Both the position numbers and the translations under genes were made by a program. The notes below the pieces were generated by a model. The model was not told where the DNA came from, did no database searches, and saw only the letters and a list, made by a program, of their open reading frames with translations. A stretch of DNA of 64,000 nucleotides, taken from positions 186,001 to 250,000 of the forward strand of contig NZ_JAHYBZ010000003.1 of assembly GCF_019430885.1 (NCBI RefSeq). The letters are read 5' to 3'. Source of the DNA: Roseomonas alba. GTDB taxonomy: Bacteria; Pseudomonadota; Alphaproteobacteria; Acetobacterales; Acetobacteraceae. Below, one piece after another: positions 35,400 through 43,702 of this stretch (its first letter is position 1; every line of letters begins with the position of its first letter).

Positions 35400-37127
35400 C
35401 TAGTAGATATCCGGCTCCGGCGTCGGCAGCGTCCCTTCCAGGAAGCGCAGGTCGCAGCCCTCATCCGCCTGAGTGACGTTGTCGAGATAGAGCGACGTCC
35501 ACCCCCGCCCGTACCGCCGCGGCGGCGGTGTCCAGGCGGCGCGGCGGCGTTCCATCTCGGCGTCGTCCACCAGCAGGTCGAGCTTCCGGTTCGCGACATC
35601 CAGCCGAATCAGGTCGCCGTCCTGCACGAAGGCGAGCGGCCCGCCGACATGGCTTTCGGGCGCGACATGCAGCACGCAGGTGCCATAGGAGGTGCCGGAC
35701 ATGCGCGCATCGGAAATCCGCACCATATCGCGCACGCCCTGTTTCAGCAGTTTCTGCGGTAGCGGCAGCATGCCCCATTCGGGCATGCCCGGCCCGCCCT
35801 GCGGCCCGGCCTGCTTCAGCACCAGCACGGAATCAGCCGTCACGTCGAGGTCAGGGTCGTCAAGCCGCTTCTTGAGATCGGCATAGTTCTCGAACACCAC
35901 GGCCGGACCGGTGTGCTGCAGCAGACGCTGTTCGGACGCGCTGGTCTTGATCACCGCCCCGTTGGGCGCGAGCGAGCCCTTCAGCACGGCGAGTCCGCCT
36001 TCCTCTTGCAAGGGCTTGTCGAGCGGCAGGATGACGCTCTCGTCGAAGACCTCGGCGGTCGCGATGTTCTCGCCAACCGTCTTGCCGGTGACCGTCTTCG
36101 CGGAGAGATCCAGATAATCGGCAATGCGCTTCATGAAGGCGCGCGCACCGCCGGCGTAGAAGAAATCCTCCATCAGCTTCTCGCCGGCATTCGGGCGGAG
36201 ATTGGCGAGAAGCGGCACGCGCGCAGACAACCGGTCGAAGCGCTCGAGGTCGAGCATCACCCCCGCGCGCCGCGCCATGGCAATCAGGTGCGGGATGGCA
36301 TTGGTGGACCCCCCGAAAGCCATGGTGGTGGTCACGGCATTATCCACGCTGCCCTCGGTGATGATGGCCTGGGGCGTCAGGTCCTCCCAGACCATCTCGA
36401 CGATGCGCTTGCCGGATTCCGTCGCCATGCGCGGATGGGCGGAATCGGCGGCGGGGATCGAGGACGCACCAGGCAGGGTGAAGCCCAGCGCCTCGACCGC
36501 CAGCATCATCGTCGCGGCCGTGCCCGCCGTCATGCAGGTGCCGAAGGATCGCGCGATGCCGCCTTCCATGTCCTTCCATTGCTCGGGCGTGATGTTCCCC
36601 GCGCGCAGCTCCGCATGATACTTCCAGACATCGGATCCCGAACCGAGCGTCTTCCCACGCCAGTTGCCGCGCAGCATCGGCCCCGCCGGCACGAAGATCG
36701 AGGGCAGGCCGGACGAGATCGCCCCCATCATCAGCCCCGGCGGCGTCTTGTCGCAGCCGCCCAGCAGCACCAGCCCATCGCAGGGATGGCTACGCGCCAG
36801 CTCCTCCGTCTCCATCGCGAGGAGGTTGCGATACAGCATCGAGGTCGGCTTCTGGTACTGCTCTGTCACCGGATGCGCCGGCAGTTCGACCGGGAAGCCG
36901 CCGGCCTGCCAGACGCCGCGCTTCACTTCCTCCGCCCGCGTGCGGAAGTGGAAATGGCAGGGGCTGAGTTCCGACCAGGTGTTGATGATGCCGATCACCG
37001 GCTTGCCGCGGAAATCGCTCTCGGCAAAGCCTGCCTGCAGCATCCGGCTGCGATGGCCGAAGGCGCGCAGATCCTCGACGCCGAACCAGCGGTGACTGCG
37101 CAGATCCTCGGGTCGCTTGCGGGGCAT
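35400..37127 (-). CDS. IlvD/Edd-family sugar-acid dehydratase (arabinonate/galactonate-type)
   Basis: A 575-residue Fe-S dehydratase. The N-terminal RSHRWFGVEDLRAFGHRSRM is typical of L-arabinonate/D-galactonate-type dehydratases rather than dihydroxyacid dehydratase. Cluster and Mg-site motifs: LVLLGGCDKTPPGLMMGA, GGIARSFGTCMTAGTAATMM, and the C-terminal VRISDARMSGTSYGTCVLHVAPES. It removes water from an aldonate to give a 2-keto-3-deoxy acid. Divergent from a GntR regulator with a palindrome between them. The nearby TRAP/uronate dehydrogenase operon suggests a role in sugar-acid catabolism. Start ATG at 37127; extensions upstream run across the operator. Confidence 0.88.
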   Translation of the reverse strand: MPRKRPEDLRSHRWFGVEDLRAFGHRSRMLQAGFAESDFRGKPVIGIINTWSELSPCHFHFRTRAEEVKRGVWQAGGFPVELPAHPVTEQYQKPTSMLYRNLLAMETEELARSHPCDGLVLLGGCDKTPPGLMMGAISSGLPSIFVPAGPMLRGNWRGKTLGSGSDVWKYHAELRAGNITPEQWKDMEGGIARSFGTCMTAGTAATMMLAVEALGFTLPGASSIPAADSAHPRMATESGKRIVEMVWEDLTPQAIITEGSVDNAVTTTMAFGGSTNAIPHLIAMARRAGVMLDLERFDRLSARVPLLANLRPNAGEKLMEDFFYAGGARAFMKRIADYLDLSAKTVTGKTVGENIATAEVFDESVILPLDKPLQEEGGLAVLKGSLAPNGAVIKTSASEQRLLQHTGPAVVFENYADLKKRLDDPDLDVTADSVLVLKQAGPQGGPGMPEWGMLPLPQKLLKQGVRDMVRISDARMSGTSYGTCVLHVAPESHVGGPLAFVQDGDLIRLDVANRKLDLLVDDAEMERRRAAWTPPPRRYGRGWTSLYLDNVTQADEGCDLRFLEGTLPTPEPDIY

Positions 37128-37167
37128 GGCGTCGGCTCCTCCTCCAATCGCTTCCCGACAAGGCTGC

Positions 37168-37185
37168 CAACTGCTATGGCAGTTG
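37168..37185. promoter_or_regulatory. Putative GntR operator 1 (dehydratase / gntR)
   Basis: Perfect palindrome CAACTGC-TATG-GCAGTTG between the divergent dehydratase and GntR genes. It ends 3 nt before the GntR start codon, so binding would block the regulator's own start region. The core CTGCTATNGCAG recurs at 37947-37962 in front of the TRAP operon. Confidence 0.65.
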
Positions 37186-37188
37186 TCC

Positions 37189-37902
37189 ATGGCCGCTGGC
37201 AGGACAGCCCCGGGGAGACTCGCGCCGCTGGCCGAGGAGGACACGCTCTCCCTCGGCGAGCGCGCCTATCGTCGCCTGCGCGAATCGATCGTGCAGGGAA
37301 GGCTGCCAGCCGGGCGGAAGATCTCGGAACGCAGCATCGCGGGCGAACTCGGCATCTCCGCCCAGCCGGTGCGGGAGGCACTGCGGCGGCTCGAACAGGA
37401 CGGCATGGTCGTCACCCTGCCGCGCCGCGGCACGGTGGTCGCAGAGATGGGCCCGGCGCAGCTCGGCGAACTCGGCCGCATCCGCGCCGCGTTGGAAGGC
37501 GTGGCCTGCGCGCTGGCTGCCGAGCGCATGGATGCCGAATCACTCGCTGCCATCGCCGCCGTCCTGAAACGCATGAAATCCGGCACCGATGCCGCCGACC
37601 ACGACACCATCGACGAAGCGAATGAGGAATTCCACGCCCTGATCCACCGGGCGACGGGCAACCTCTTTCTCATTCGTTCCCTCGCCTCCCTGCGCGCCTA
37701 CGACAATCTCGGCCGGCATCGGGCGGTGGGCAGCACCCCACGCGACCTGCCGAAGGCGTTGGTCGAACATCGCGGCATCGTCGCCGCGCTGAAGAAGCGC
37801 GACCCGGCGCTGGCCGAAGCACGCATGCGGCACCACATCCTGCGCTCCCTGGTGACCAACGGCGTCCTGCCGGCGCCCGAACGGAAGCCGCGCCGGCCGT
37901 AA
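37189..37902 (+). CDS. GntR-family regulator (FadR/FCD type)
   Basis: A 237-residue regulator. Winged HTH at ~25-90 (LGERAYRRLRESIVQGRLPAG, ISERSIAGELGISAQPVREALRRLEQDGMV). The FCD domain has the metal-ligand pattern intact (DEANEEFHALIHRATGN, VEHRGIVAALKKRDP, MRHHILRS). It probably senses a sugar acid through a bound metal ion and represses both the dehydratase and the TRAP operon. The ATG at 37189 gives a normal-length protein and lies right after the operator. Longer starts would place coding sequence across it. Confidence 0.9.
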   Translation: MAAGRTAPGRLAPLAEEDTLSLGERAYRRLRESIVQGRLPAGRKISERSIAGELGISAQPVREALRRLEQDGMVVTLPRRGTVVAEMGPAQLGELGRIRAALEGVACALAAERMDAESLAAIAAVLKRMKSGTDAADHDTIDEANEEFHALIHRATGNLFLIRSLASLRAYDNLGRHRAVGSTPRDLPKALVEHRGIVAALKKRDPALAEARMRHHILRSLVTNGVLPAPERKPRRP

Positions 37903-37946
37903 CACCGTCGCCGTTGACGCCGGGCAAGGACGCGCTTCACACTGCC

Positions 37947-37962
37947 ATCTGCTATTGCAGTT
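37947..37962 (+). promoter_or_regulatory. Putative GntR operator 2 (TRAP operon)
   Basis: ATCTGC-TATT-GCAGTT, one mismatch from perfect symmetry and sharing 14 of 16 bases with the matching core of operator 1. It is 45 nt upstream of the TRAP receptor start, well placed to repress the seven-gene operon. Confidence 0.65.
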
Positions 37963-38007
37963 AAGCACCCGAGGGGCGGCCCACCGCCCCCGTTCGAGGA
38001 GACATCC

Positions 38008-39009
38008 ATGACCCCCAGCACCACGCGGCCCCGCCGCGCCTTGTTCGCTGCCGTCGCGGCTGCCGCGCTCGGCGTCTTCGGCCTCACCGCCGCCCCCGCC
38101 GCGGCGCAGGAATGGCGCGGCTGGAACATCCATGCCGCGGACTACCCGAACGGCATCGGCATGGATGCCTTCACGCGCATGGTGGGTGAGCAGACCAATA
38201 ACCGCATCCGCATGCGCACCTTCCATTCCGCGCAGCTCGGCCAGCAGGACGAGGCGATCCAGCAGATGCGCCTCGGGACCATCGACTTCGCGAACTTCAA
38301 CCTCTCGCCCTTCAACAACCTGGCGCCGTCCACCAATGTCGTGACGCTGCCCTTCCTGTTCCGCAACGTCGCCCATATGCAGGCGGCGATCGACGGGCCG
38401 GCCGGCGCGGCGATTGCCGAGGACCTGGAGAAGATCGGCATCATCGCCCTGGCCTGGTACGACGCCGGCGCGCGCAGCCTCTACACCACGCGCCCGGTGC
38501 GAACGCCGGCGGACCTGCGCGGCATGAAGATCCGCGTGCAGACCTCCGACCTCTGGATCGACCTGATGCGCGCGCTGGGTGCGAACCCGACACCCCTGCC
38601 CTTCGGCGAGGTCTTCACCTCGCTCCAGTCCGGCGTGATCGACGGCGCGGAGAACAACTGGCCGTCCTATGAATCAACGCGCCACTTCGAGGTGGCGCGC
38701 TTCTACACCACCACCGAGCATTCCAACGTGCCAGAGGTGCTCGCTGTATCCCGCCAGCGCTGGCAGCGGCTGAATGAACAGGACCGCGCCATCCTGCGCG
38801 CCGCCGCTGTCGAATCCGCCGCCATCCAGCGCCGCGCCTGGGCAGAACGCGAGCGCGTCTCGCGCGAGCGCGTCGTCGCTGCCGGCGTGACAGTCATCGA
38901 GATCACCGACCGCACGCCGTGGTCGTCCCTGATGGAACCGGTCTACGCGAAATACGCGTCGGATCCGCGCCTCGCGGCGCTGGTGCGCCAGATCCGCGAG
39001 ATGCCGTGA
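38008..39009 (+). CDS. TRAP transporter substrate-binding protein (DctP family)
   Basis: A 333-residue periplasmic receptor with a signal peptide (RRALFAAVAAAALGVFGLTA, cleavage near AAA-QE). DctP-family blocks: FHSAQLGQQDEAIQQMRLGTIDF, TNVVTLPFLFRN, and DLRGMKIRVQTSDLWIDLMRALGANPTPLPFGEVFTSLQSGVIDGAEN, which contains the ligand Arg (KIRVQ). Such receptors commonly bind uronates, aldonates or dicarboxylates. A GAGGAGA ribosome-binding site is present. First gene of the seven-gene operon. Its stop overlaps the small permease start (GTGA). Confidence 0.93.
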   Translation: MTPSTTRPRRALFAAVAAAALGVFGLTAAPAAAQEWRGWNIHAADYPNGIGMDAFTRMVGEQTNNRIRMRTFHSAQLGQQDEAIQQMRLGTIDFANFNLSPFNNLAPSTNVVTLPFLFRNVAHMQAAIDGPAGAAIAEDLEKIGIIALAWYDAGARSLYTTRPVRTPADLRGMKIRVQTSDLWIDLMRALGANPTPLPFGEVFTSLQSGVIDGAENNWPSYESTRHFEVARFYTTTEHSNVPEVLAVSRQRWQRLNEQDRAILRAAAVESAAIQRRAWAERERVSRERVVAAGVTVIEITDRTPWSSLMEPVYAKYASDPRLAALVRQIREMP

Positions 39010-39521
39010 AGGCCTTCTCGCGGGCGCTCGACATCCTGTCGGCGCTGACGGTGGGGCTGGCGGGCGCGGCGCTCGTCGGCCTCCTTGCCATGATGGGCTG
39101 GCTGGTCTTCGGCCGCTACGTGCTGAACGACACGCCCACCTGGATCGAGCGCGCGGCGACCCTCGCCATCCTCGCCATCGCCATGCCGGTCGCGGCGGTC
39201 GGGGTGCGCGAACGCTTCCACCTCTCCGTCCTCGGGATACGCGAATCGCTGCCGATCGGCGCGCAGCGCTGGATCGCGATGGGCTGCGACGCGGTGATGG
39301 GGCTGTTCGGCCTCGGCATGGCGGTGTGGTCCTGGGAACTCGTCGGCATGGTCGCGGCCTTCAAGATCCCGCTGCTCGGCATCAGCCAGGGCTGGACCTA
39401 TGTGCCGATGGTCGCGGGCGGCGCGCTGATGGTGCTCTACGCCATCGAGCAGCTGCTGAAGGACCTCCTGTCCAAGGAAGGCCCGGAACAGCGCGGCGTC
39501 ACTGCCGCCTTCCTGGAGTGA
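39006..39521 (+). CDS. TRAP transporter small permease (DctQ family)
   Basis: 171 residues with four membrane helices (LTVGLAGAALVGLLAMMGWLVFGRY, LAILAIAMPVAAVGV, GLFGLGMAVWSWELVGMV, YVPMVAGGALMVLYAIEQLL). The DctQ signature around FGRYVLNDTPTWIERAATLA is clear. It starts at a GTG overlapping the receptor stop. It pairs with the large permease to form the sodium-driven membrane part of the transporter. Confidence 0.92.
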   Translation: MKAFSRALDILSALTVGLAGAALVGLLAMMGWLVFGRYVLNDTPTWIERAATLAILAIAMPVAAVGVRERFHLSVLGIRESLPIGAQRWIAMGCDAVMGLFGLGMAVWSWELVGMVAAFKIPLLGISQGWTYVPMVAGGALMVLYAIEQLLKDLLSKEGPEQRGVTAAFLE

Positions 39522-39528
39522 CGCGCGC

Positions 39529-40827
39529 GTGGAACCTGGTCTGCTCCTGATCTTCGCGGTCTTCGGAATCGGCGTCATCGCCGGCGTGCCGGTCGCCTTC
39601 TGCCTCGGTATCGCCGCGGTCGCGGGCTTCATCTACGAGGGCCTGAACCCCGCCGTCGCCTTCCAGCAGATGGCGAGCGGCATGAGCATCTTCGCGCTGC
39701 TCGCCATCCCCTTCTTCATCTTTGCCGGGGAGATCATGCTGCATGGCGGCATCGCGCGGCGGCTGGTGGCGCTCGCCAGCGCGGCGGTGGGTTGGATGCG
39801 CGGTGGGCTCGGTATGGTGGACGTCTCCACGTCCATGCTGTTCGGCGGCATTTCGGGTTCGGCGGTGGCGGATACCTCAGCGACCGGCGTCATCCTGATC
39901 CCGGCGATGAAGTCCAAGGGCTATGGCGTGGACTATGCGGTGTCGCTGACGGTCACCTCGTCCATCGCCGGCATCCTGATCCCGCCGAGCCACAACATGA
40001 TTCTCTACTCCCTCGCGGCGGGGGGCGGCATCTCGGTCTCGGCGTTGTTCATCGCGGGCATCGTGCCGGGCGTGCTGATGTGCCTCTTCCTCGGCATCGC
40101 GGCCTATGTGATGGCGGTGCGGCGCGGCTATCCGGCGGATGGGTGGAAGGGGTTCCGCCACCTGCTCTGGGCCTTCGTCGATGCGCTTCCCGGGCTGTTC
40201 ACCGCCTTCATCATCCTGGGCGGCGTGTTGACCGGGGTCTTCACCGTGACGGAAAGCGCCGCCTTCGGGGCGATCTGGGCGCTGCTGGTCACGCTCCTGG
40301 TCTACCGCGCCCTGTCCTGGGAACAGTTCACCGTCGCCGTGCGATCGAGCGTGCGCACCACGGCAGTGGTCTTCCTATTGGTCGGCACCGCGACGGCCTT
40401 CGCCTGGCTGCTGGCCATGTACCGCCTGCCCGACATCCTGACGCAGGGCATGCTCGCCATCAGCGACAGCCCCATCGTCATCCTGGTGCTGATCAATCTC
40501 TGCCTGCTGGTGCTCGGCTGCGTGATGGACATGGCGGCACTGATCCTGATCACCACGCCGATCTTCCTGCCGGTGGTGACGGCGATCGGCATGGACCCGG
40601 TGCAGTTCGGCATGGTGATGATGATGAATCTCGGCCTCGGCCTGACGACACCGCCGGTCGGCGCCGTGCTTTTCGTCGGCTGCGCCATCGGGCAGATCCG
40701 CATCGAGCAGATCATGCGCACCATCATTCCCTTCTGGGGCGCGATCCTTGTCGCGCTGGCCCTGACCACCTATTGGCCGGCCATATCCCTGACCCTGCCG
40801 CGCCTGCTGCTCGGCTACGGAGGCTGA
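39529..40827 (+). CDS. TRAP transporter large permease (DctM family)
   Basis: A 432-residue membrane protein with about 12 helices. Family motifs: LLAIPFFIFAGEIMLHGGIARRLV, FGGISGSAVADTSATGVILIPAMKSKGY, SSIAGILIPPSHNMILYSLAAGGGIS, and FGMVMMMNLGLGLTTPPVGAVLFVGCAIG. It forms the translocation path for the sugar acid bound by the receptor, driven by Na+. GTG start, 7 nt after the small permease gene. Confidence 0.94.
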   Translation: MEPGLLLIFAVFGIGVIAGVPVAFCLGIAAVAGFIYEGLNPAVAFQQMASGMSIFALLAIPFFIFAGEIMLHGGIARRLVALASAAVGWMRGGLGMVDVSTSMLFGGISGSAVADTSATGVILIPAMKSKGYGVDYAVSLTVTSSIAGILIPPSHNMILYSLAAGGGISVSALFIAGIVPGVLMCLFLGIAAYVMAVRRGYPADGWKGFRHLLWAFVDALPGLFTAFIILGGVLTGVFTVTESAAFGAIWALLVTLLVYRALSWEQFTVAVRSSVRTTAVVFLLVGTATAFAWLLAMYRLPDILTQGMLAISDSPIVILVLINLCLLVLGCVMDMAALILITTPIFLPVVTAIGMDPVQFGMVMMMNLGLGLTTPPVGAVLFVGCAIGQIRIEQIMRTIIPFWGAILVALALTTYWPAISLTLPRLLLGYGG

Positions 40828-40829
40828 CC

Positions 40830-41672
40830 ATGACCGCACCATCGAAGCCCGTCCTGCTGACGGGCGCCTCCGGCAATCTCGGCCGGCACCTCGCGAAGAC
40901 ATTGGCGGAGAAGGGCTGGACGCTCCGCCTGACCGACATCGCGCCCTTCCCCGACCCGCTGCCCGCCGGCGCGACCTTCGTGAAGGCCGACATCAATGAC
41001 GGCGTCGCCCTGCTGCGCCAGGCCGAGGGCTGCGCCGCCATCCTGCATTTCGGCGGCGTGTCCACCGACCAACCCTTCGAGACGGTGATCGGCCCGAACC
41101 TCCGCGGCCTATATCATGTCTATGAGGCCGCACGGCGCGAGGGCGCCCGCGTCGTCTTCGCGAGTTCCAACCACTCCATCGGCTTCCACGAACGGCCGAA
41201 GGGCAACGAGGCGAAGCTCGACTACGACTGCGCCTTTCGCCCCGACAGCTACTACGGCCTGTCCAAGGCGTATGGCGAGCTGATGGGCCGGATGTACTGG
41301 GACAAGCATGGCGTCGAGAACGTGAATCTGCGCATCGGCTCCTGCTTCCCGAAGCCGATCGACCGCCGGATGCTGTCCACCTGGCTGTCCTATGCCGACC
41401 TCACCCGGCTGGTCGAACGCTGCGTCGTCGCGATCCATGCCGGCCATGCGGTGATATGGGCCTGCTCGAACAATCCGGCCTCCTATTGGGGCAAGGACCA
41501 TCGCGACCGCATCGACTGGACGCCGCTCGATTCCGCCGAGCCCTGGCGCTCGGAAGTCGAAGCCATCACGGCCGATCCCGTCTCCGAGCGCTATCAGGGC
41601 GGCGGCTACACCACCTCGGAATATTCGCGGAAGACGCCCTCCCCGCGCGACGCCTTCGATCTGGAAGGCTGA
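40830..41672 (+). CDS. udh: Uronate dehydrogenase-like NAD-dependent epimerase/dehydratase family protein
   Basis: A 280-residue short-chain (extended-type) dehydrogenase. NAD motif LLTGASGNLGRHLAK at the start; YxxxK in SYYGLSKAYGELMGRMYWDK (~145). The stretches ILHFGGVSTDQPFETVIGPNLRGLYHVYEAARREGARVVFASSNHSIG and LRIGSCFPKPIDRRMLSTWLSYAD resemble what I recall of Agrobacterium/Pseudomonas uronate dehydrogenase (GGISVEKPFE; RIGSC-PEP-RMLSTW). It would oxidise galacturonate or glucuronate to the aldarolactone. It is 2 nt after the TRAP large permease, fitting uptake followed by oxidation. Confidence 0.85.
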   Translation: MTAPSKPVLLTGASGNLGRHLAKTLAEKGWTLRLTDIAPFPDPLPAGATFVKADINDGVALLRQAEGCAAILHFGGVSTDQPFETVIGPNLRGLYHVYEAARREGARVVFASSNHSIGFHERPKGNEAKLDYDCAFRPDSYYGLSKAYGELMGRMYWDKHGVENVNLRIGSCFPKPIDRRMLSTWLSYADLTRLVERCVVAIHAGHAVIWACSNNPASYWGKDHRDRIDWTPLDSAEPWRSEVEAITADPVSERYQGGGYTTSEYSRKTPSPRDAFDLEG

Positions 41673-41677
41673 CGCCG

Positions 41678-42529
41678 ATGCTGCGGCTGCATGCCGGGCC
41701 CTGGGTAGCGGACCTCGCGCCCGAGGATGGGGGCGGCATGACGCTGCTGCGGCACGGAGACCACGCGATCCTGGTGCCCGCGCCAGAGGGAGCACGCCTC
41801 GGCGGCCCCTTCGGCGCCTTCTGGATGATCCCCTGGGCGAATCGGCTGGATGGCGGCCGGCTGGGGCCGCATCGCCTGCCGATCAACCGCGTGCCCGAGG
41901 GTACGGCGATCCACGGCCTGTCGCGCGACCGCGCCTGGGATGTCGCCGAGGCCGCGCCCGACCATGCCGTGCTGGTGCACTCCGTCAATGCCGCGCCCTA
42001 TCGCTACGAGGCGCGGCTGGCGACGACGCTGACGACCGACAGGCTGACCCTCGACCTCACCGTCACCAACCGCGGTGCCGAGCCCCTGGCCTTCGGCGTC
42101 GGCTGGCATCCCTGGTTCGTGCGACCCGCGGGAACGCGTCTCGCCTTCCGGGCGACGCATCGCTGCACTCATGACGCGCGCTGCCTGCCGGTTTCCGCGG
42201 AACCCACGCCCGGCCTGGATGGGGGCGAGGATGTCTTCCTCGGCCTCGACACGCATTTCCCGGGCTGGGACGGGACCGCGACGATCGCCTGGCCGGAGCT
42301 GACCCTGACCATGACCGCCACCGGCGCGCTGGCGACGAACCTTCAGGTCTATGCCCCGCGCGACCGGGCGGTGCTCTGCGTCGAGCCCTCCTCCCACCTG
42401 CCGGATGCGCCGAACCGGCCGGACTTCGCGCGGCTCGGCCCGATGCGGGTGCTCGCGCCGGGCGAATCCTTGTCCGGCATCATCACCCTGTCGGTGGAAG
42501 GTTCACATCGGGGCGGGGGCGCGGCATAG
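41678..42529 (+). CDS. Aldose 1-epimerase (GalM-like) family protein
   Basis: 283 residues of the galactose-mutarotase fold. Conserved points: NRLDGGRLGPHRLPINR, GTAIHGLSRDRAWDV (first catalytic His), GVGWHPWFVRPAG (second His), and DRAVLCVEPSSHLPDAPNRPD (catalytic Glu). In this operon it probably interconverts sugar-acid anomers so that uronate dehydrogenase, which needs one anomer, can work. Separated from udh by 5 nt and from the next gene by 9 nt. Confidence 0.85.
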   Translation: MLRLHAGPWVADLAPEDGGGMTLLRHGDHAILVPAPEGARLGGPFGAFWMIPWANRLDGGRLGPHRLPINRVPEGTAIHGLSRDRAWDVAEAAPDHAVLVHSVNAAPYRYEARLATTLTTDRLTLDLTVTNRGAEPLAFGVGWHPWFVRPAGTRLAFRATHRCTHDARCLPVSAEPTPGLDGGEDVFLGLDTHFPGWDGTATIAWPELTLTMTATGALATNLQVYAPRDRAVLCVEPSSHLPDAPNRPDFARLGPMRVLAPGESLSGIITLSVEGSHRGGGAA

Positions 42530-42538
42530 GATGGGCAC

Positions 42539-43702
42539 ATGGCCTCCTCCCCCACCGCCCTCGTCCTCGGCGCCGGCATCATGGGGCTGTCCGCCGCCTG
42601 GGCCCTGTCCCGGCAGGGCTTCGCCGTGCGGATCGTCGAGCAGGATCCGGTTCCCAACCCCCGCGGTTCCTCGGTCGATCACCACCGGCTGATCCGCCAT
42701 GCCTATGGCGGCCAGGCCGGATACATGCGCATGGTCGATCCGGCCTATGCGGCCTGGGACATGGTCTGGCGCGACCTGGGCGAGGTGCTGCACGTCCCCA
42801 CGGGCGTGCTCGCCGTGTCGGGCAGCCCGGCGGGCTGGCTCGGCGAGAGCCGGGCAACGCTGGCCGCCGATGGCCTGCCCTTCACCGACCTGACCGCGAC
42901 CGAGGTCGCCGCGCGCTTCCCGATCTTCACCGAATCGGGCATCGGCGCGGCGTTCCACATGGACGCCGGCGGCGTACTGCTGGCCGAGCGCATTGTTGCC
43001 GGCCTCGCGCGCCAGATCGCCGCGCGCGGGGTGGCGATCGAACGTGCCCGTGTCGCCGATGTCGATGCCGAACGCGCCCTGCTGCATCAGACCGACGGCA
43101 CCACGCGGAGCGCCGACCTGCTGGTCGTGGCCGCCGGCCCCTGGGCGCCACGGCTGCTGCCTGCCGCGCTTGCACCGCGCGTCGTCGCGTCCCGGCAAAT
43201 CCTCGTCCTGCTGGAACCGCCGGCGCAGCACCGCGAGGCCTGGGCGCGCGCGCCGATGCTGCTCGACCTCGCCGAGGATGGCGGCTTCTACGCCGTTCCG
43301 CCCGTCCTCGGCACGCCGCTCAAGATCGGCGACCATCGCTTCTCCCGGACCGGCGATGCCGAGGCCGACCCGCGCGACGCCACGCCGGCCGAAGCCGAGG
43401 AGATCCTCTCCTTTGCCCGCCCACGCCTGCGCGACATGGGCGGCTACCGCATCCTGGGTGCCCGCGCCTGCTACTACGACGTCGAGGACGCCGAGCGCTT
43501 CGTCGTCGAACCGCTGTCGCCACGCTGCCTCGTGATGTCCGGCTTCTCCGGCCATGGCTTCAAGTTCGGCCCGGTGCTCGGCCTCGCCCTGGCGGCCGCC
43601 GCTGCCGACCCGGCGCTGCTGCCGGCGCTCACTTCCTGGGCCGCCGGCGAGGCCCCGCCCGCCGCCGGTCTTCTCTCTGCCCTGCAAGGCGTACCCGCAT
43701 GA
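42539..43702 (+). CDS. FAD-dependent oxidase of the monomeric sarcosine oxidase / N-methyltryptophan oxidase family
   Basis: A 387-residue DAO-fold flavoprotein. N-terminal GAGIMGLSAAWALSRQGFAVRIVEQ (ADP-binding fold), PRGSSVDHHRLIRHAYG, and C-terminal CLVMSGFSGHGFKFGPVLG. The Cys in GARACYYDVEDAERFVVEP is at the position that carries covalent FAD in monomeric sarcosine oxidase. It oxidises a secondary or N-methyl amine, releasing H2O2. Its presence in a uronate operon is unexpected. Its stop overlaps the next gene by ATGA, so co-expression is intended. Confidence 0.88.
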   Translation: MASSPTALVLGAGIMGLSAAWALSRQGFAVRIVEQDPVPNPRGSSVDHHRLIRHAYGGQAGYMRMVDPAYAAWDMVWRDLGEVLHVPTGVLAVSGSPAGWLGESRATLAADGLPFTDLTATEVAARFPIFTESGIGAAFHMDAGGVLLAERIVAGLARQIAARGVAIERARVADVDAERALLHQTDGTTRSADLLVVAAGPWAPRLLPAALAPRVVASRQILVLLEPPAQHREAWARAPMLLDLAEDGGFYAVPPVLGTPLKIGDHRFSRTGDAEADPRDATPAEAEEILSFARPRLRDMGGYRILGARACYYDVEDAERFVVEPLSPRCLVMSGFSGHGFKFGPVLGLALAAAAADPALLPALTSWAAGEAPPAAGLLSALQGVPA

